Positions 8,840 to 18,017 are shown, counted from the stretch's first letter. The stretch: 42,173 bases of DNA from Limisphaerales bacterium (GCA_003134375.1 PLAY01000128.1:1-42173), one strand, 5' to 3'. Made by a program: numbers and translations. Notes: generated by a model not told the origin, from the sequence alone.

Positions 8840-10243
8840 TTACGGGCTTTCATCCGGGGTGCTGTCGCCGAAGTCCATATTCAGCCGTTGCATCCGGTAA
8901 CGGAGCGAATGCCGGCTTAGCTTAAGCCGTTCGGCGGTGCGCGTCAGGTTAAAATCGTTTTGTTCCAGCACGTTGGTGATTAATTCACGCTCCAGCCGCG
9001 CCAGCGCGTCGTCCAGCGATTCATTGGGTGCGGCTTGGGTGGGCGTGGTTTTTTGCAAACGCGTTTCGACCTGGAAATCCGGCAGGCTGGACGCCTGGAT
9101 CTCCTGCGTCGTTTCCAAAATCAGAGCGCGTTCGATGACGTTGCGCAATTCGCGGACATTGCCGGGCCACGTATGCGAAAGCAGTTTTTGGCGCGCGGCG
9201 GGCGTGATGGTGTTTACGTTTTTATTCATCGCGGCGCGGAACATTTGCAAAAAATGCCCGACCAGCAGCAAAATGTCCCCGTCCCGATCGCGCAGCAGCG
9301 GAAGACGGAATTGCACGACGTTCAGCCGGTGAAACAGGTCCTCGCGGAACTGGCTCTCGGCGATGGCTTTCACAATGTCGCGGTTGGTTGCGGCGATGAG
9401 GCGGACATTGACGCGAAGTTCGTGCGTGCCGCCGACCCGCGTGAACGTGCCGTCCTCCAAAAACCGCAGCAGCTTGGCTTGAAGCGGCTTGCTCATGTCC
9501 GCGATTTCATCGAGAAAAATCGTGCCGCCATCGGCTTCCTCAACGCGGCCGGGTTTTTGTTTCAGCGCGCCGGTGAACGCGCCCTTTTCGTGGCCGAACA
9601 ATTCGCTTTCGAGCAGGGTGTCGGGGATGGCGGCGCAGTTGATGCGGATGTAATTCGCCTCGCGCCGCCGGCTCAATCCGTGCAATGCGCCGGCGACCAG
9701 TTCCTTGCCCGTGCCGCTTTCGCCCAGAATGAGCACGCGCGCGTCAGTGGGCGCGACCGTTTGGATCAATTTCCGCAGCTCGCGGATTTTTTGCGATTCA
9801 CCAACGATCTGGTCAAGGCTGAAAGTTTCATTGGCGCGCGAACGCAACGCGGCGTTTTCCTGCAACAACCGGTAACGCTCGGCGCAGCGGGTGACGGCAT
9901 GAAGCAATTCCTCCGGCGCAAACGGTTTGGACAAGTAGTCCATCGCCCCGGCTTTGATCGCTTCCACGGCGAGTTTTGGCGTGGCGTAGGCGGTGAGCAT
10001 GAGCACCGGCAGGTCGGGCCATTGGTTGTGGATTTTGGGCAGGAGTTCATAGCCGCTCATGCCGCCGAGCCGGGCATCGGTGATGACCATGAAAAATTCC
10101 TCGCGCGCCAGCAGGGTCAACGCTTCCTCGGCGGATTCGACCGCGCGGGCGGCATAGTCTTCGTCCTTCAGCACCGTCTGCAAGGATAGGCGCATGTTCT
10201 TCTCGTCGTCCACGACGAGCACGGGTGGCAACGGTACGCTCAT
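8840..10243 (-). CDS. Sigma-54-dependent response regulator, NtrC/PilR type
   Basis: Receiver domain with phosphoacceptor D56 ([12 protein letters not shown]) and the DD pair at 11-12. An AAA+ sigma-54 activation domain follows, with Walker A GESGTGKE (about 171-178), the sigma-54 contact loop GAFTGA, and Walker [13 protein letters not shown]. The C-terminal Fis-type helix-turn-helix is [20 protein letters not shown]. 467 residues is normal. The start overlaps the stop of the upstream kinase gene by 4 bp, so they are co-translated and form a cognate pair. Regulated genes are not evident, though pseudopilin genes and the PilS-like kinase make surface appendages one possibility. Confidence 0.93.
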   Translation of the reverse strand: MSVPLPPVLVVDDEKNMRLSLQTVLKDEDYAARAVESAEEALTLLAREEFFMVITDARLGGMSGYELLPKIHNQWPDLPVLMLTAYATPKLAVEAIKAGAMDYLSKPFAPEELLHAVTRCAERYRLLQENAALRSRANETFSLDQIVGESQKIRELRKLIQTVAPTDARVLILGESGTGKELVAGALHGLSRRREANYIRINCAAIPDTLLESELFGHEKGAFTGALKQKPGRVEEADGGTIFLDEIADMSKPLQAKLLRFLEDGTFTRVGGTHELRVNVRLIAATNRDIVKAIAESQFREDLFHRLNVVQFRLPLLRDRDGDILLLVGHFLQMFRAAMNKNVNTITPAARQKLLSHTWPGNVRELRNVIERALILETTQEIQASSLPDFQVETRLQKTTPTQAAPNESLDDALARLERELITNVLEQNDFNLTRTAERLKLSRHSLRYRMQRLNMDFGDSTPDESP

Positions 10244-11628
10244 TTGGCCGGGTTCATTAACGCTTTCGCCGGGAAGATTAACGTAAATTTCGCACCTTTT
10301 CCAAGCTCGGATTCAACGCGCACATTGCCGCCGTAAAGTTCGACGTTGTGTTTCACGATTGCGAGTCCCAGACCCGTGCCGCGTTCTTTTGTGGTGTAGT
10401 AAGCCTCGAAAATCCGTTCGATTTTGTCGGGCGCAATGCCAGGGCCGTCATCGCGCACGGAAATTTCAATCGAATGATCACGGTGACTGTCGGCGGTGAC
10501 AAACACGTTTCCCTTTTCAACGAGCGCTTCCTGGGCATTCTTTAAAAGGTTCACGAACACTTCGGACAAATGGCCGCGTTGCATCAGTAATGGCGGAAAA
10601 CCGCGACCGTATGCGCGGTGGACTTGAACGCCCGTTGGCACGACGGACGGGAACACCTGCGCAATGGTGCGGTTGAGTTCCTCGACGACGTTGAGTTTTT
10701 CGACATGACATTCACTCAATTGCGCATAGCCCATGATTTGGGTGATGACCTGATCGGCGCGCGCGACCTCCTCCTGAATGATTCCGATTTGCTGCGTGAC
10801 TTCAGTTCTGGCGTCCCGCAGGGCGCGTTGCAGCGAAAAGGCGGTGCTGTTGATGACGGCCAGCGGATTCTTGATTTGATGCGCAAACTCTGCGGCCAGC
10901 CTGCCAGCGGAACGCAGTTGTCCTTCCCGCGCGGCGAATTCTTCCGCTTCCTCGGCTGCCAGCCGCTGACGTTCCAACAGCGCCTGGGTGCCGTAGCAGC
11001 AAACCGTCGTGAGCAAAAGCACCGTCAACCGCAGCACAAACGGCTCGCCCCAATCCTCGTGCGGGGTTATATCCAGCGCGCGTCGCGTGAACTCGTCCAG
11101 ATTTTGGGCAACGGAACGGTCCAGGGCGACAACCAGCACGTAGCAAAGGCTGATCGCAAAATTCAGGAACAGTTGCGAAAAACCCACCGGAACACTCACC
11201 GCATTGCGGATGATCAATGCGACAAACAGCCAGAATAAAATGCTGTCCAGGCCGCCGGTGATCAGCATCATTCCCGTGAGGAAAAGTCCATCCACCAAAC
11301 TGCTCGTGACCACCGTCCATTGCACCACCGCCAGCGGCAGCCGTCTAAGGTTCAGCAGCAATGCGGCCAATACGCCGCTGGCCAGCACGTAAAACCAGAA
11401 AATATACTGGACCGTTTCGACCGTCACATCCAGCATGCTCAACGTCAACCCAAACCACGGCGTCGAAACAAATGAATAAAAAATGATCCCTACGGCGACC
11501 GCCTTCACCGGCAGCGTGATATTCCACTCCATGATTTCGATGCGGCGAAGCAGGCGTGGCGGATCCGGCGCCGGGATTTCCAGCAGCGTGAACAACCGCT
11601 TCCACCATTGCCAAAGGCTTGGTTTCAT
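10240..11628 (-). CDS. Membrane sensor histidine kinase, PilS-like
   Basis: The N-terminal 210 residues form about six hydrophobic segments with no large periplasmic domain. The HisKA box has H250 in AEFAHQIKNPLAVI, followed by HATPase motifs: N-box VFVNLLKNAQEAL, G1 RDDGPGIAPDKI, F-box EAYYTTKERG and G2 GTGLGLAIVKH. Lack of an extracellular domain suggests sensing in or at the membrane, as in PilS. It overlaps the response-regulator gene by 4 bp and follows coaC after 25 bp. Confidence 0.92.
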   Translation of the reverse strand: MKPSLWQWWKRLFTLLEIPAPDPPRLLRRIEIMEWNITLPVKAVAVGIIFYSFVSTPWFGLTLSMLDVTVETVQYIFWFYVLASGVLAALLLNLRRLPLAVVQWTVVTSSLVDGLFLTGMMLITGGLDSILFWLFVALIIRNAVSVPVGFSQLFLNFAISLCYVLVVALDRSVAQNLDEFTRRALDITPHEDWGEPFVLRLTVLLLTTVCCYGTQALLERQRLAAEEAEEFAAREGQLRSAGRLAAEFAHQIKNPLAVINSTAFSLQRALRDARTEVTQQIGIIQEEVARADQVITQIMGYAQLSECHVEKLNVVEELNRTIAQVFPSVVPTGVQVHRAYGRGFPPLLMQRGHLSEVFVNLLKNAQEALVEKGNVFVTADSHRDHSIEISVRDDGPGIAPDKIERIFEAYYTTKERGTGLGLAIVKHNVELYGGNVRVESELGKGAKFTLIFPAKALMNPAK

Positions 11629-11653
11629 AAGCTCGCGGCCGGCGGGAAAATTT

Positions 11654-12202
11654 TCAGCGCAGCAGTTTCAGCGCGCGCCGGGCAATCGCCTCCACCGGCC
11701 ACATCCGGCCAATGCCTTCGTAACCGCACGAAAGCATCCCTTCATCCGGACCGATGAATTCCGCGCCGCGCGCTTTCAGCGTTTTCACATTCTGCTGCGT
11801 GGCCGCGTGCCGCCACATTTTGCCGTTCATCGCCGGCGCGATTAAAATTTTCGCCTTCGGATTCAGCGCCAGCGCCATGCACGTCAGCGCGTCGTTCGCC
11901 AGGCCGTGCGCCAGTTTTGCGATGACGTTCGCCGTCGCCGGCGCGACCAGCAAAAGGCCGGCCTCGTCTGCCATTTCAATATGCACCGGTTTCCAGCCCT
12001 CCTCCTCGTCGTAAAGACCGGTCACGACCGGATTACGCGAGAGCACCTTGAACGGCAATGAGGTGATGAACCGTTGCGCGTCGGCGGTCATCACCACGCG
12101 CACGCTGCACTTTTCTTTCGTCAACAAGCTCGCCAGATCCGCCGCCTTGTGCGCGGCAATCGAGCCGGTTACGCCGAGAATGATGTTTTTATTTCTGCTC
12201 AT
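11654..12202 (-). CDS. coaC: Phosphopantothenoylcysteine decarboxylase domain (CoaC, stand-alone)
   Basis: Flavoprotein of coenzyme A synthesis that decarboxylates phosphopantothenoylcysteine. Visible are the FMN-binding start ILGVTGSIAAHKAADLASLL, a histidine in KPVHIEMADEAGLLLVAPATANVIAKLAHGLAND, the conserved APAMNGKMW, and the substrate clamp with its cysteine in GMLSCGYEGIGRM. At 182 residues it holds only the CoaC half; the CoaB synthetase half normally fused to it is absent here and must lie elsewhere. It follows gmk, as in many bacteria where gmk, rpoZ and dfp are neighbours, but no rpoZ is seen. Confidence 0.9.
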   Translation of the reverse strand: MSRNKNIILGVTGSIAAHKAADLASLLTKEKCSVRVVMTADAQRFITSLPFKVLSRNPVVTGLYDEEEGWKPVHIEMADEAGLLLVAPATANVIAKLAHGLANDALTCMALALNPKAKILIAPAMNGKMWRHAATQQNVKTLKARGAEFIGPDEGMLSCGYEGIGRMWPVEAIARRALKLLR

Positions 12203-12282
12203 GGTTTGTCATGTTGCGTGCTGCGAGCAAGTAATGACCTGTCGTGCCGCTTGATGCAACATGCAATACACAGCGCGCCCTT

Positions 12283-12978
12283 TCAAAATTCCGGGGCTTG
12301 CGCCCTGGCCGCACGCATTTTCTCCGCCTCGACAATCGCCAGCATCCGCCGCAAATCCTCCGGGATGGTCGAGCTGATCAAAAGGTAATCGAAATGTTCC
12401 CACTGCGCGATTTCCTTCCGCGCGATGCCCAGCCGCTTTTGGATTTCCTCCGGCGCGTCTGAAGCGCGTTTTTTCAATCGTTCTGCCAACACGGTGATGG
12501 ACGGCGGAGTCAGAAATACCGTCACCAGCGCGCGTTTCAATTCCGGCTCGGCCAGCGCCCGGTCGCGAATTGTCGCCGCGCCTTGCACGTCCACGTTCAG
12601 CAGCACATCCTTGCCCCGCCGCAATTTGTCCAGCAGTTCGGAGCGCAAAAGGCCATAGCTGCGGCCGAAAACCGTTGCGTGTTCGATGAACTCGCCTGCC
12701 TGCACGCGCCGCTCAAATTCCGGCGGTCCAAAAAAATAATAATCCACACCGTCCTTTTCACCGGGTCGCAGCGCACGCGTCGTGCAGGTGATGGCGCGCG
12801 TCATGTCTGGCCGGGCGGCGAGCAACTGCTGGCACAACGTCGTCTTCCCGCCACCCGACGGGGCGGAGATCAAAATGAGCAGGGAGCTGCCTCCCGCCGC
12901 CTTTGGGGGCCGGCCCTCGACTCTCGACTCTCGACTCTCGACTTTCATGTCACTTGTCACCCGCCACTCGTCACTCAC
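12283..12978 (-). CDS. gmk: Guanylate kinase with repeat-encoded N-terminus
   Basis: Converts GMP to GDP. P-loop SAPSGGGKTTL at about 38-48; GMP-binding TTRALRPGEKDGVDYYF; lid and later segments (LLNVDVQGAATIRDR, FLTPPS) all present. The core begins around residue 33; everything before it (SDEWRVTSDMKVESRESRVEG) is encoded by a heptamer array. There is no ATG closer to the core, so translation must start at 12978 (ATGA overlap with the yicC stop), at 12948, or at a non-ATG codon. Either ATG gives a protein with a repeat-derived leader. Operon order is yicC-gmk-coaC. Confidence 0.93.
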   Translation of the reverse strand: MSDEWRVTSDMKVESRESRVEGRPPKAAGGSSLLILISAPSGGGKTTLCQQLLAARPDMTRAITCTTRALRPGEKDGVDYYFFGPPEFERRVQAGEFIEHATVFGRSYGLLRSELLDKLRRGKDVLLNVDVQGAATIRDRALAEPELKRALVTVFLTPPSITVLAERLKKRASDAPEEIQKRLGIARKEIAQWEHFDYLLISSTIPEDLRRMLAIVEAEKMRAARAQAPEF

Positions 12979-12980
12979 TC
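12918..12980. repeat. Heptamer array in the gmk leader and yicC end
   Basis: Nine consecutive 7-bp units in one phase: cgactct x3, cgacttt, catgtca, cttgtca, cccgcca, ctcgtca, ctcactc. It covers the gmk start and the last yicC codons. The catgtca/cttgtca units recur at 17211-17224. Confidence 0.9.
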
Positions 12981-13856
12981 GACGTTTTGCGCCTGCTCGC
13001 GGAACTTTTCCAGTTCCGCCTTCAGCGTCACGACGTCACGCGAAATCAGCGCGTCATTGGCCTTCGAGCCGATGGTGTTGATTTCGCGGTTCATTTCCTG
13101 CGCGAGAAAGTCCAGCGTCCGGCCCACCGGCTCCTTCGACTTCCGGCAGTCCTCGAACTGCTGGAAATGGCTTTGCAGCCGCGTCAATTCCTCCGAAATG
13201 TCCGAACGGTCGGCGAACAAAACGACTTCCTTCAACAACCGTTCGTCGTCCGGCGCGGGTGATTCCAGCCCCGCGCTTTTGATGCGCTCGATGAGCTGCT
13301 GGCGGTAACGCTCCGCCGTTTGCGGCGCGTGTTTTTGGATTTGCCCGGCGCATTTTCGCAGGATGCCGACGCGCGCGGCCAGATCCTGCGCGAGATGCGC
13401 GCCTTCGCGTTCGCGCATTTTCACCAGTGCGGCCAGCGCCTGCTGCAAGGCCTTTTCCACAATCGGCCAGATGGTTTCGGCCTCGACCAGTTCCTCGTCC
13501 GTCTGAAAAACCCCCGGCGCGCGGACAATTTGATCCAGCGTCACGGCACCGGACAGTTTTAATTGCTTCGCCAGGCGGGCCAGTTCCGTCGCATAAGCCC
13601 TGGCGAGCGGCAGATTGATGTGCATGCGTGCCGACAATTTGCCCTCGGCGGCGTGGATGGAAATCCGCGCCGTCACGCGTCCGCGCGCGATGTGCCGGTT
13701 GATGGCGTCGCGCACCGGCGATTCGAGCATTTCCAGTTCGCGCGGCAGGTTCACGGAAATTTCCGTCTGCCGGCGGTTCACCGCGCTGAGTTCCACGGTG
13801 ATTTTGAAGCCGTCCCGCGCACTCTCGCCCCGGCCATAGCCCGTCATGGATTTCAT
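12975..13856 (-). CDS. yicC: YicC family endoribonuclease
   Basis: Begins with the hallmark MKSMTGYGRGE and ends with the conserved FLAQEMNREINTIGSKA and the C-terminal VTLKAELEKFREQAQNVE. E. coli YicC is an endoribonuclease implicated in RNA turnover. The frame extends to 13976, but those 40 extra codons derive from a palindromic repeat (13910-13966), so ATG 13856 is chosen. This gives 293 residues, the usual size. The stop overlaps the first gmk start codon by 4 bp. Confidence 0.92.
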   Translation of the reverse strand: MKSMTGYGRGESARDGFKITVELSAVNRRQTEISVNLPRELEMLESPVRDAINRHIARGRVTARISIHAAEGKLSARMHINLPLARAYATELARLAKQLKLSGAVTLDQIVRAPGVFQTDEELVEAETIWPIVEKALQQALAALVKMREREGAHLAQDLAARVGILRKCAGQIQKHAPQTAERYRQQLIERIKSAGLESPAPDDERLLKEVVLFADRSDISEELTRLQSHFQQFEDCRKSKEPVGRTLDFLAQEMNREINTIGSKANDALISRDVVTLKAELEKFREQAQNVE

Positions 13857-13909
13857 TGGGGTGGAATATGCAAAAACCGTGCGTAACAGGCGAACAAATT
13901 TTCCATTTT

Positions 13910-13966
13910 CGGAGGGGCGAGTTCTGCGAGTCCCAAATTTCAGGGTCTCGTGGAACTCGACCCTTC
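13910..13966. repeat. Palindromic repeat upstream of yicC
   Basis: Same family as 5742-5821: begins cggaggggcgagttc and closes with an inverted arm (gaactcgaccct). It separates yicC from the divergent beta-lactamase-like gene and may carry part of either 5' leader. Confidence 0.8.
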
Positions 13967-14014
13967 GAGAAATCAAGCTAGACGCGGCGAAAATGGAGGT
14001 TTAGCGTCCGAACA

Positions 14015-15178
14015 ATGAAATCGTTTTTGGCATGGGTGATAATCCTTGTTGTCCTCTCTGGCTACGCGAAAAACCAAACCGCGACTAATAATATCAAGGA
14101 TTATCAATACACCGTTCCCCAAAAAACAAATGACGGATGGGAAACTGCTTCTTTGAACAGCGTAAATCTCGACGCCGGTTTGATCAGAGAATTGTTCGAA
14201 CGAATTGACGACAATAGTTACAAAAACATCCACAGCGTGCTTCTTGTCAAAAACGGCAAACTCGTCGTCGAAGAGTATTTTCCGGGTCGAGATAGCACGG
14301 GACAGTATCAGGCCTACACGCTGGACACGCTCCATGAGATACATTCAGCAACAAAAAGTGTTAACTCCATTTTGATCGGGATTGCGATTGATCAGCATTT
14401 GATTCGCAGCGTTGATGAAAAGATCTCCACCTTTTTCCCGGAATATTCCGACATCTTCACGAATAAGGAAAAGGGCGCGATTTGCCTGAAAAACTTGCTC
14501 TCCATGACGGCGGGCTTGTCTTGGGATGAGTGGACTTATCCATCATACACTGATCCTCGCAATGACGCCGCTATGATGGCCAGCAAAGCCGATTTTTTCC
14601 GATACGTTCTCGAAAGACCAGTCGCCACGACGCCCGGCACGAAATTCGTCTATAACAGCGGCATTTCTCTCATGCTGGGTGAAATCATCTACAAAGCCTC
14701 TGGATTGAGAGCAGACAAATTTGCCGAGCGCCATCTTTTTTTGCCGCTTGGCATCACAAACTATTCTTGGGGAAAGGCCCCCAATGGCGTCGTCAACACA
14801 TTGGGAGGCCTCGCATTGCGACCGCGTGACATGGCGAAAATTGGTTGTCTCTTTTTGAATGGCGGACGCTGGCAAGGAAAACAAATCGTGAGCGAAAAGT
14901 GGGTCAAGGATTCTACGAAACAACAAATTGGTGTGAGTCAGCTTCCGACGTGGTTTCTAGTCGATGGATATGGTTATCAATGGTGGCTCGGTTCATTTCA
15001 TGTGCGCGGTCAAACCATTGGGTCATATAGTGCGCGAGGCAGAGGTGGACAGTTTATTATTGTCTATCCAGCCCTGCAAATGGTCGCTGTATTCACCGGC
15101 TGGAATGACAATGAGTTGTTGGGACAACCACTCGATATGCTTCAGCGATACATCCTGCCAGCAGCTATTCGCAATTAA
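14015..15178 (+). CDS. Exported serine hydrolase, class C beta-lactamase/DD-peptidase family
   Basis: The signal peptide is the first 18 residues (MKSFLAWVIILVVLSGYA). The catalytic SxxK is S111-A-T-K114 in EIHSATKSVNS, the YxN-type tyrosine is Y213 in VYNSG, and a late glycine-rich RGRGGQFIIVYP stands in for the KTG strand. 387 residues. Similar proteins include esterases, DD-peptidases and the 6-aminohexanoate-dimer hydrolase group; substrate cannot be told. It is clearly AT-richer than the genes on both sides, with AAA/GAT/AAT-rich codon use, which suggests acquisition by transfer. It diverges from yicC. Confidence 0.85.
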   Translation: MKSFLAWVIILVVLSGYAKNQTATNNIKDYQYTVPQKTNDGWETASLNSVNLDAGLIRELFERIDDNSYKNIHSVLLVKNGKLVVEEYFPGRDSTGQYQAYTLDTLHEIHSATKSVNSILIGIAIDQHLIRSVDEKISTFFPEYSDIFTNKEKGAICLKNLLSMTAGLSWDEWTYPSYTDPRNDAAMMASKADFFRYVLERPVATTPGTKFVYNSGISLMLGEIIYKASGLRADKFAERHLFLPLGITNYSWGKAPNGVVNTLGGLALRPRDMAKIGCLFLNGGRWQGKQIVSEKWVKDSTKQQIGVSQLPTWFLVDGYGYQWWLGSFHVRGQTIGSYSARGRGGQFIIVYPALQMVAVFTGWNDNELLGQPLDMLQRYILPAAIRN

Positions 15179-15268
15179 CTGCATTGGCCATGGCCAACAC
15201 CCATTACCCCTTCAGTTTTGTCTTAAATTTTCAGCGCAGAAATTCCAACGCATCCAATAATTGCCGCT

Positions 15269-15655
15269 TCAAACAAACTCAAAATCCACATCGGGAAAGG
15301 TCTTGGTCCGGCGGCGGTCATTCGTCAGGTGGGGAAGATTCAACACCGCCGCCTGGGCGCGGATGAAAAAATCCGGCAGCACCGGATCGTCGGAATCCTT
15401 GCGGCGATATTGGCGGAACGCCATGCCCGCGCGCCAGGTGGCATTTGTATCCAGCGGGATTTTTTCAAAATCACGCAAATCTTCCTCCACCGCCTCGCGC
15501 GTGCGTCCGCCCGCCGCGAGTTCGCCATAAGTCACCGAACTGACGGCGAGCTGCCCGCGTTGCGCCCAATGTTCGATGGTCTTCACACAGGCGCGATGCT
15601 GCGGATGATTTTTGTCCAGCCAGGCCACGATTACCGAAGTGTCCACAAGAATCAC
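15269..15655 (-). CDS. vapC: PIN-domain toxin, VapC type
   Basis: PIN ribonuclease of a type II toxin-antitoxin pair. First acidic residue in MILVDTSVIVAWLD, a glutamate in VTYGELAAGG, and the later acidic pair in DSDDPVLPDFFIRAQA followed by TND. 128 residues, the usual VapC size. The start overlaps the antitoxin stop by 4 bp. Confidence 0.88.
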   Translation of the reverse strand: MILVDTSVIVAWLDKNHPQHRACVKTIEHWAQRGQLAVSSVTYGELAAGGRTREAVEEDLRDFEKIPLDTNATWRAGMAFRQYRRKDSDDPVLPDFFIRAQAAVLNLPHLTNDRRRTKTFPDVDFEFV

Positions 15656-15882
15656 GGACGGGTCCTCCGCAATAGTTCTTCACCGGAAATGTCCCCGTCC
15701 CAAGTTCCGGCGCGGGCGCGGATGTGTTCCACGATGGCGTTGCGCGCCGCCGGGTCATGGCGGACATAATTGGCCGCCGCCGCGCGCAATACCTCGGTGG
15801 GATTGGTTTTGGCGGCGCGGGTCTTGGCGCGAAAATCCCGTGCCAGCGATTTGGGCAGACGAATGGTCAGCGTCTCTGTCAT
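15652..15882 (-). CDS. vapB: Antitoxin of the vapBC-type pair (ribbon-helix-helix)
   Basis: Starts TETLTIRLPKSLARDFRAK, a ribbon-helix-helix strand and helix, followed by a charged toxin-binding tail ending ISGEELLRRTRP. ATG 15882 is preferred over 15903, which would add an unrelated SCYNSC leader. The overlap with the toxin gene and the order antitoxin-toxin fit autoregulated TA pairs. Confidence 0.82.
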   Translation of the reverse strand: MTETLTIRLPKSLARDFRAKTRAAKTNPTEVLRAAAANYVRHDPAARNAIVEHIRARAGTWDGDISGEELLRRTRP

Positions 15883-15949
15883 ACATGAATTGTAACACGA
15901 CAAAGCGACGGGTCAAGCCCGTAGGAATTTAATTCAGTGCATCACAAAA

Positions 15950-16112
15950 ATCCTCTCTCGCCCTGACCCTCTCCCCAAGGAGAGGGAACAGCCAGCGACA
16001 GTTCCGGTTTTGCGAAAGTCCACCCGGCCGATTCCGACGCACGACATCACACGAGACGGCGGATAATTCCCCTTCTCCTGGGGGAGAAGGCCGGGATGAG
16101 GGCGGGCATCCC
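15950..16112. repeat. Intergenic repeat with inverted arms
   Basis: The left arm (ctctcgccctgaccctctcc at 15953) and right arm (ccttctcctgggggagaagg, about 16071-16090, itself a hairpin) frame the gap between vapB and rluD. The same family appears near 35030-35080, within vsr. No gene seen. Confidence 0.7.
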
Positions 16113-16128
16113 TGCGCGCAAGCGCCAT

Positions 16129-17079
16129 TTAACTGTCCGCTCGCAAAGCTTTCAGCGCCTCGCGGAAATCCTTGGGCAGCGGCGCTTCAAAACTCATCTG
16201 TTCCTCCGTGCGCGGATGGATGAACGAGAGCTCGCGCGCGTGCAGCATTACCCGCGGCGCGGCGTAACTGGTCAATTCCTTCAACCGTGCATTCAGCCGC
16301 GCGCCATAGATTGCATCGCCAACCAGCGGATGGCCGATAAACTGGAAATGCACGCGCACCTGATGGGTGCGGCCCGTGTGGATTTGCACCTCGGCGAACG
16401 TAGCGGCGTTCAATCGTTCGAGCACGCGGTAACTTGTGTGCGCCGCGCGGCCGGAATCGTCGTCGCGCGCCGCCATGCGCTTGCGGTGTGACGGATGCCG
16501 GGCGATGGCGACGCGGATTTCGCCGGATTCGCGCGCGAGTTCGCCGCACACAATCGCATTGTAAATCTTTTGCACCTGCCGTTTGGCGAATTGCGCGGAA
16601 AGCGCGACGTGGGTTTCGTCGTTTTTGGCGACGACGAGACAACCGCTGGTGTCCTTGTCGAGCCGGTGGACGATGCCGGGCCGGGCGACGCCGCCGATGC
16701 CGCTGAGCGAACCCTGGCAGTGATGGAGCAGGGCGTTGACGAGCGTGTGTTCCTCATGTCCGGCACCGGGATGTACGACGAGTCCGGCGGGTTTGTTCAG
16801 CACAAGCAACGATTGGTCCTCAAAAAGAATGGTGAGCGGGATTTCCTCCGGTTGGGCTTCGGCGGGTATTGCCTCCGGCCAATGGACTTCAATTTGTTCG
16901 CCGGCGCGCGGGCTGTGCGTGGGTTTGACCGTGTGACCATTGACGAGGATGTGGCCCTGTTCCATCAGCCGTTGCAACGCGCCGCGCGAGGCGGCGGGAA
17001 ATTTTTCGCGCAAATAGGTGTCCATCCGCCCGTACGGGAGCGATTTTTCGACGGTGAATGTTTCCGTGCGCTCGGGCAT
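16129..17079 (-). CDS. rluD: 23S rRNA pseudouridine synthase RluD family
   Basis: An N-terminal S4 domain (YLREKFPAASRGALQRLMEQ to VNGHTVKP) is followed by the RluA/RluD catalytic domain. The catalytic aspartate is in IVHRLDKDTSGCLVVAK; conserved LLVLNKPAGLVVHPGAGH and HTGRTHQVRVHF are also present. ATG 17079 (MPERTETFTV) is preferred; the open frame to 17163 runs through repeat sequence. It lies downstream of lspA on the same strand, the common lspA-rluD arrangement. RluC/RluD distinction is by overall architecture. Confidence 0.92.
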   Translation of the reverse strand: MPERTETFTVEKSLPYGRMDTYLREKFPAASRGALQRLMEQGHILVNGHTVKPTHSPRAGEQIEVHWPEAIPAEAQPEEIPLTILFEDQSLLVLNKPAGLVVHPGAGHEEHTLVNALLHHCQGSLSGIGGVARPGIVHRLDKDTSGCLVVAKNDETHVALSAQFAKRQVQKIYNAIVCGELARESGEIRVAIARHPSHRKRMAARDDDSGRAAHTSYRVLERLNAATFAEVQIHTGRTHQVRVHFQFIGHPLVGDAIYGARLNARLKELTSYAAPRVMLHARELSFIHPRTEEQMSFEAPLPKDFREALKALRADS

Positions 17080-17104
17080 TTCTTTCAGCGTGACTGGTGA
17101 CCAG

Positions 17105-17238
17105 CCTTCGCCTCGCTTCCGCCTTCGCCCGGCTTCGGCGCGACAAGTCGGCACGGCAGGCAAGTGACAGGTGACATGGAGTGCCAGGTGGGCGGCGGTT
17201 GGAAATTGTTCATGTCACTTGTCACCTGTCACCTGTTT
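17105..17238. repeat. Repeat cluster between lspA and rluD: GC-rich unit plus inverted heptamer arrays
   Basis: The GC-rich unit at 17105-17150 resembles the one in rimO. Heptamers aagtgac/aggtgac (17162-17175) are answered by inverted catgtca/cttgtca/cctgtca/cctgttt (17211-17238). The right arm encodes the last residues of LspA (KQVTGDK), so lspA also ends in repeat sequence. Confidence 0.85.
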
Positions 17239-17748
17239 CGGCGTGTGTTCGGTTTTCCAGGTGAGGAGAAAAATCAGCCCCACGCCGGTGCAAATGGCGG
17301 TGTCGGCGACGTTGAAGGCGGGAAAATCAATGACGCGGCCGCCGCGTTGTTGCAGGTAAAAATAAAGAAAATCCACAACCGCGTGGCGGCCGGGCAACAG
17401 GCGGTCGGTGAGGTTGCCGGCGATGCCGCCGAAAATCAGGCCGAAGGCAATCTGGCCGGAGAGCGTGTGCGAACTGAAGTGATGGCGCGTGAGAAACAGC
17501 GCGATAAGCGCGAACAGGCCGACCAGGGCGAGTGCGGCGTTGTTGCCGCTGAAGAGACTCCACGCCGCGCCGGTGTTGCCCCAGTGGACCAATTTGAAAA
17601 AACCATCAATGACGATCTTTTCGTCGCCCAAAAACGGAAGGGAGTGCAGCACCAGCCATTTGGTGAACTGGTCGAGCGCAAACACCACCAGCGCGAGCGC
17701 GGCGATGCCGCGATTTGATTTTTGAAAGATGGTATTGGCGGTGGCCAT
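17215..17748 (-). CDS. lspA: Lipoprotein signal peptidase II
   Basis: Inner-membrane aspartic protease that removes lipoprotein signal peptides. Four membrane helices; conserved NTGAAWSLFSGN, GGIAGNLTDRLLPG with catalytic D115, and FPAFNVADTAI with catalytic D149. 177 residues with a slightly long C-terminal tail encoded by a heptamer array. First gene of the lspA-rluD pair. Confidence 0.95.
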   Translation of the reverse strand: MATANTIFQKSNRGIAALALVVFALDQFTKWLVLHSLPFLGDEKIVIDGFFKLVHWGNTGAAWSLFSGNNAALALVGLFALIALFLTRHHFSSHTLSGQIAFGLIFGGIAGNLTDRLLPGRHAVVDFLYFYLQQRGGRVIDFPAFNVADTAICTGVGLIFLLTWKTEHTPKQVTGDK

Positions 17749-17803
17749 GTCAAATTGACGGGCACTAACTTAGACGCAAGGGCACAATTAAACCATCAAA
17801 ATT

Positions 17804-17933
17804 GGAGCGCGGCTGTGTGCAAAGCGCCAGCCGCAGCATGTTGAAAAGTCCCGCGGCATCAGGCGTATTCCAGCAGGTTGGTTTTGCGAAGCAGCTGCGG
17901 CTGGTCCCGCTCAGCGGGACACAGCCGCGCTCC
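17804..17933. repeat. 130-bp nested inverted repeat
   Basis: The outer arms ggagcgcggctgtgt (17804-17818) and their complement (17919-17933) are perfect. An inner pair ccagccgcagc (17827-17837) and gctgcggctgg (17894-17904) nests inside, and a 6-bp hairpin follows (17905-17919). It lies between lspA and the stranded NYN start, 85 bp before the element, and is host-type repeat DNA. Confidence 0.88.
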
Positions 17934-18017
17934 GGAGCAGTGCCCCAATGCGCCCGGACAAAAGCGCAGATGGAATTTCCCTTTTCCCTTTACGCGGTAA
18001 AGGGCTACGATGCGCGC

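Noticed and set aside
13857-13976. 40-residue N-terminal extension of yicC
   Set aside because: Encoded by the palindromic repeat; the conserved MKSMTGYG start is at 13856.
17749-18017. tRNA gene as the integration target
   Set aside because: No cloverleaf or T-loop signature was found; the NYN reading frame explains both junctions.
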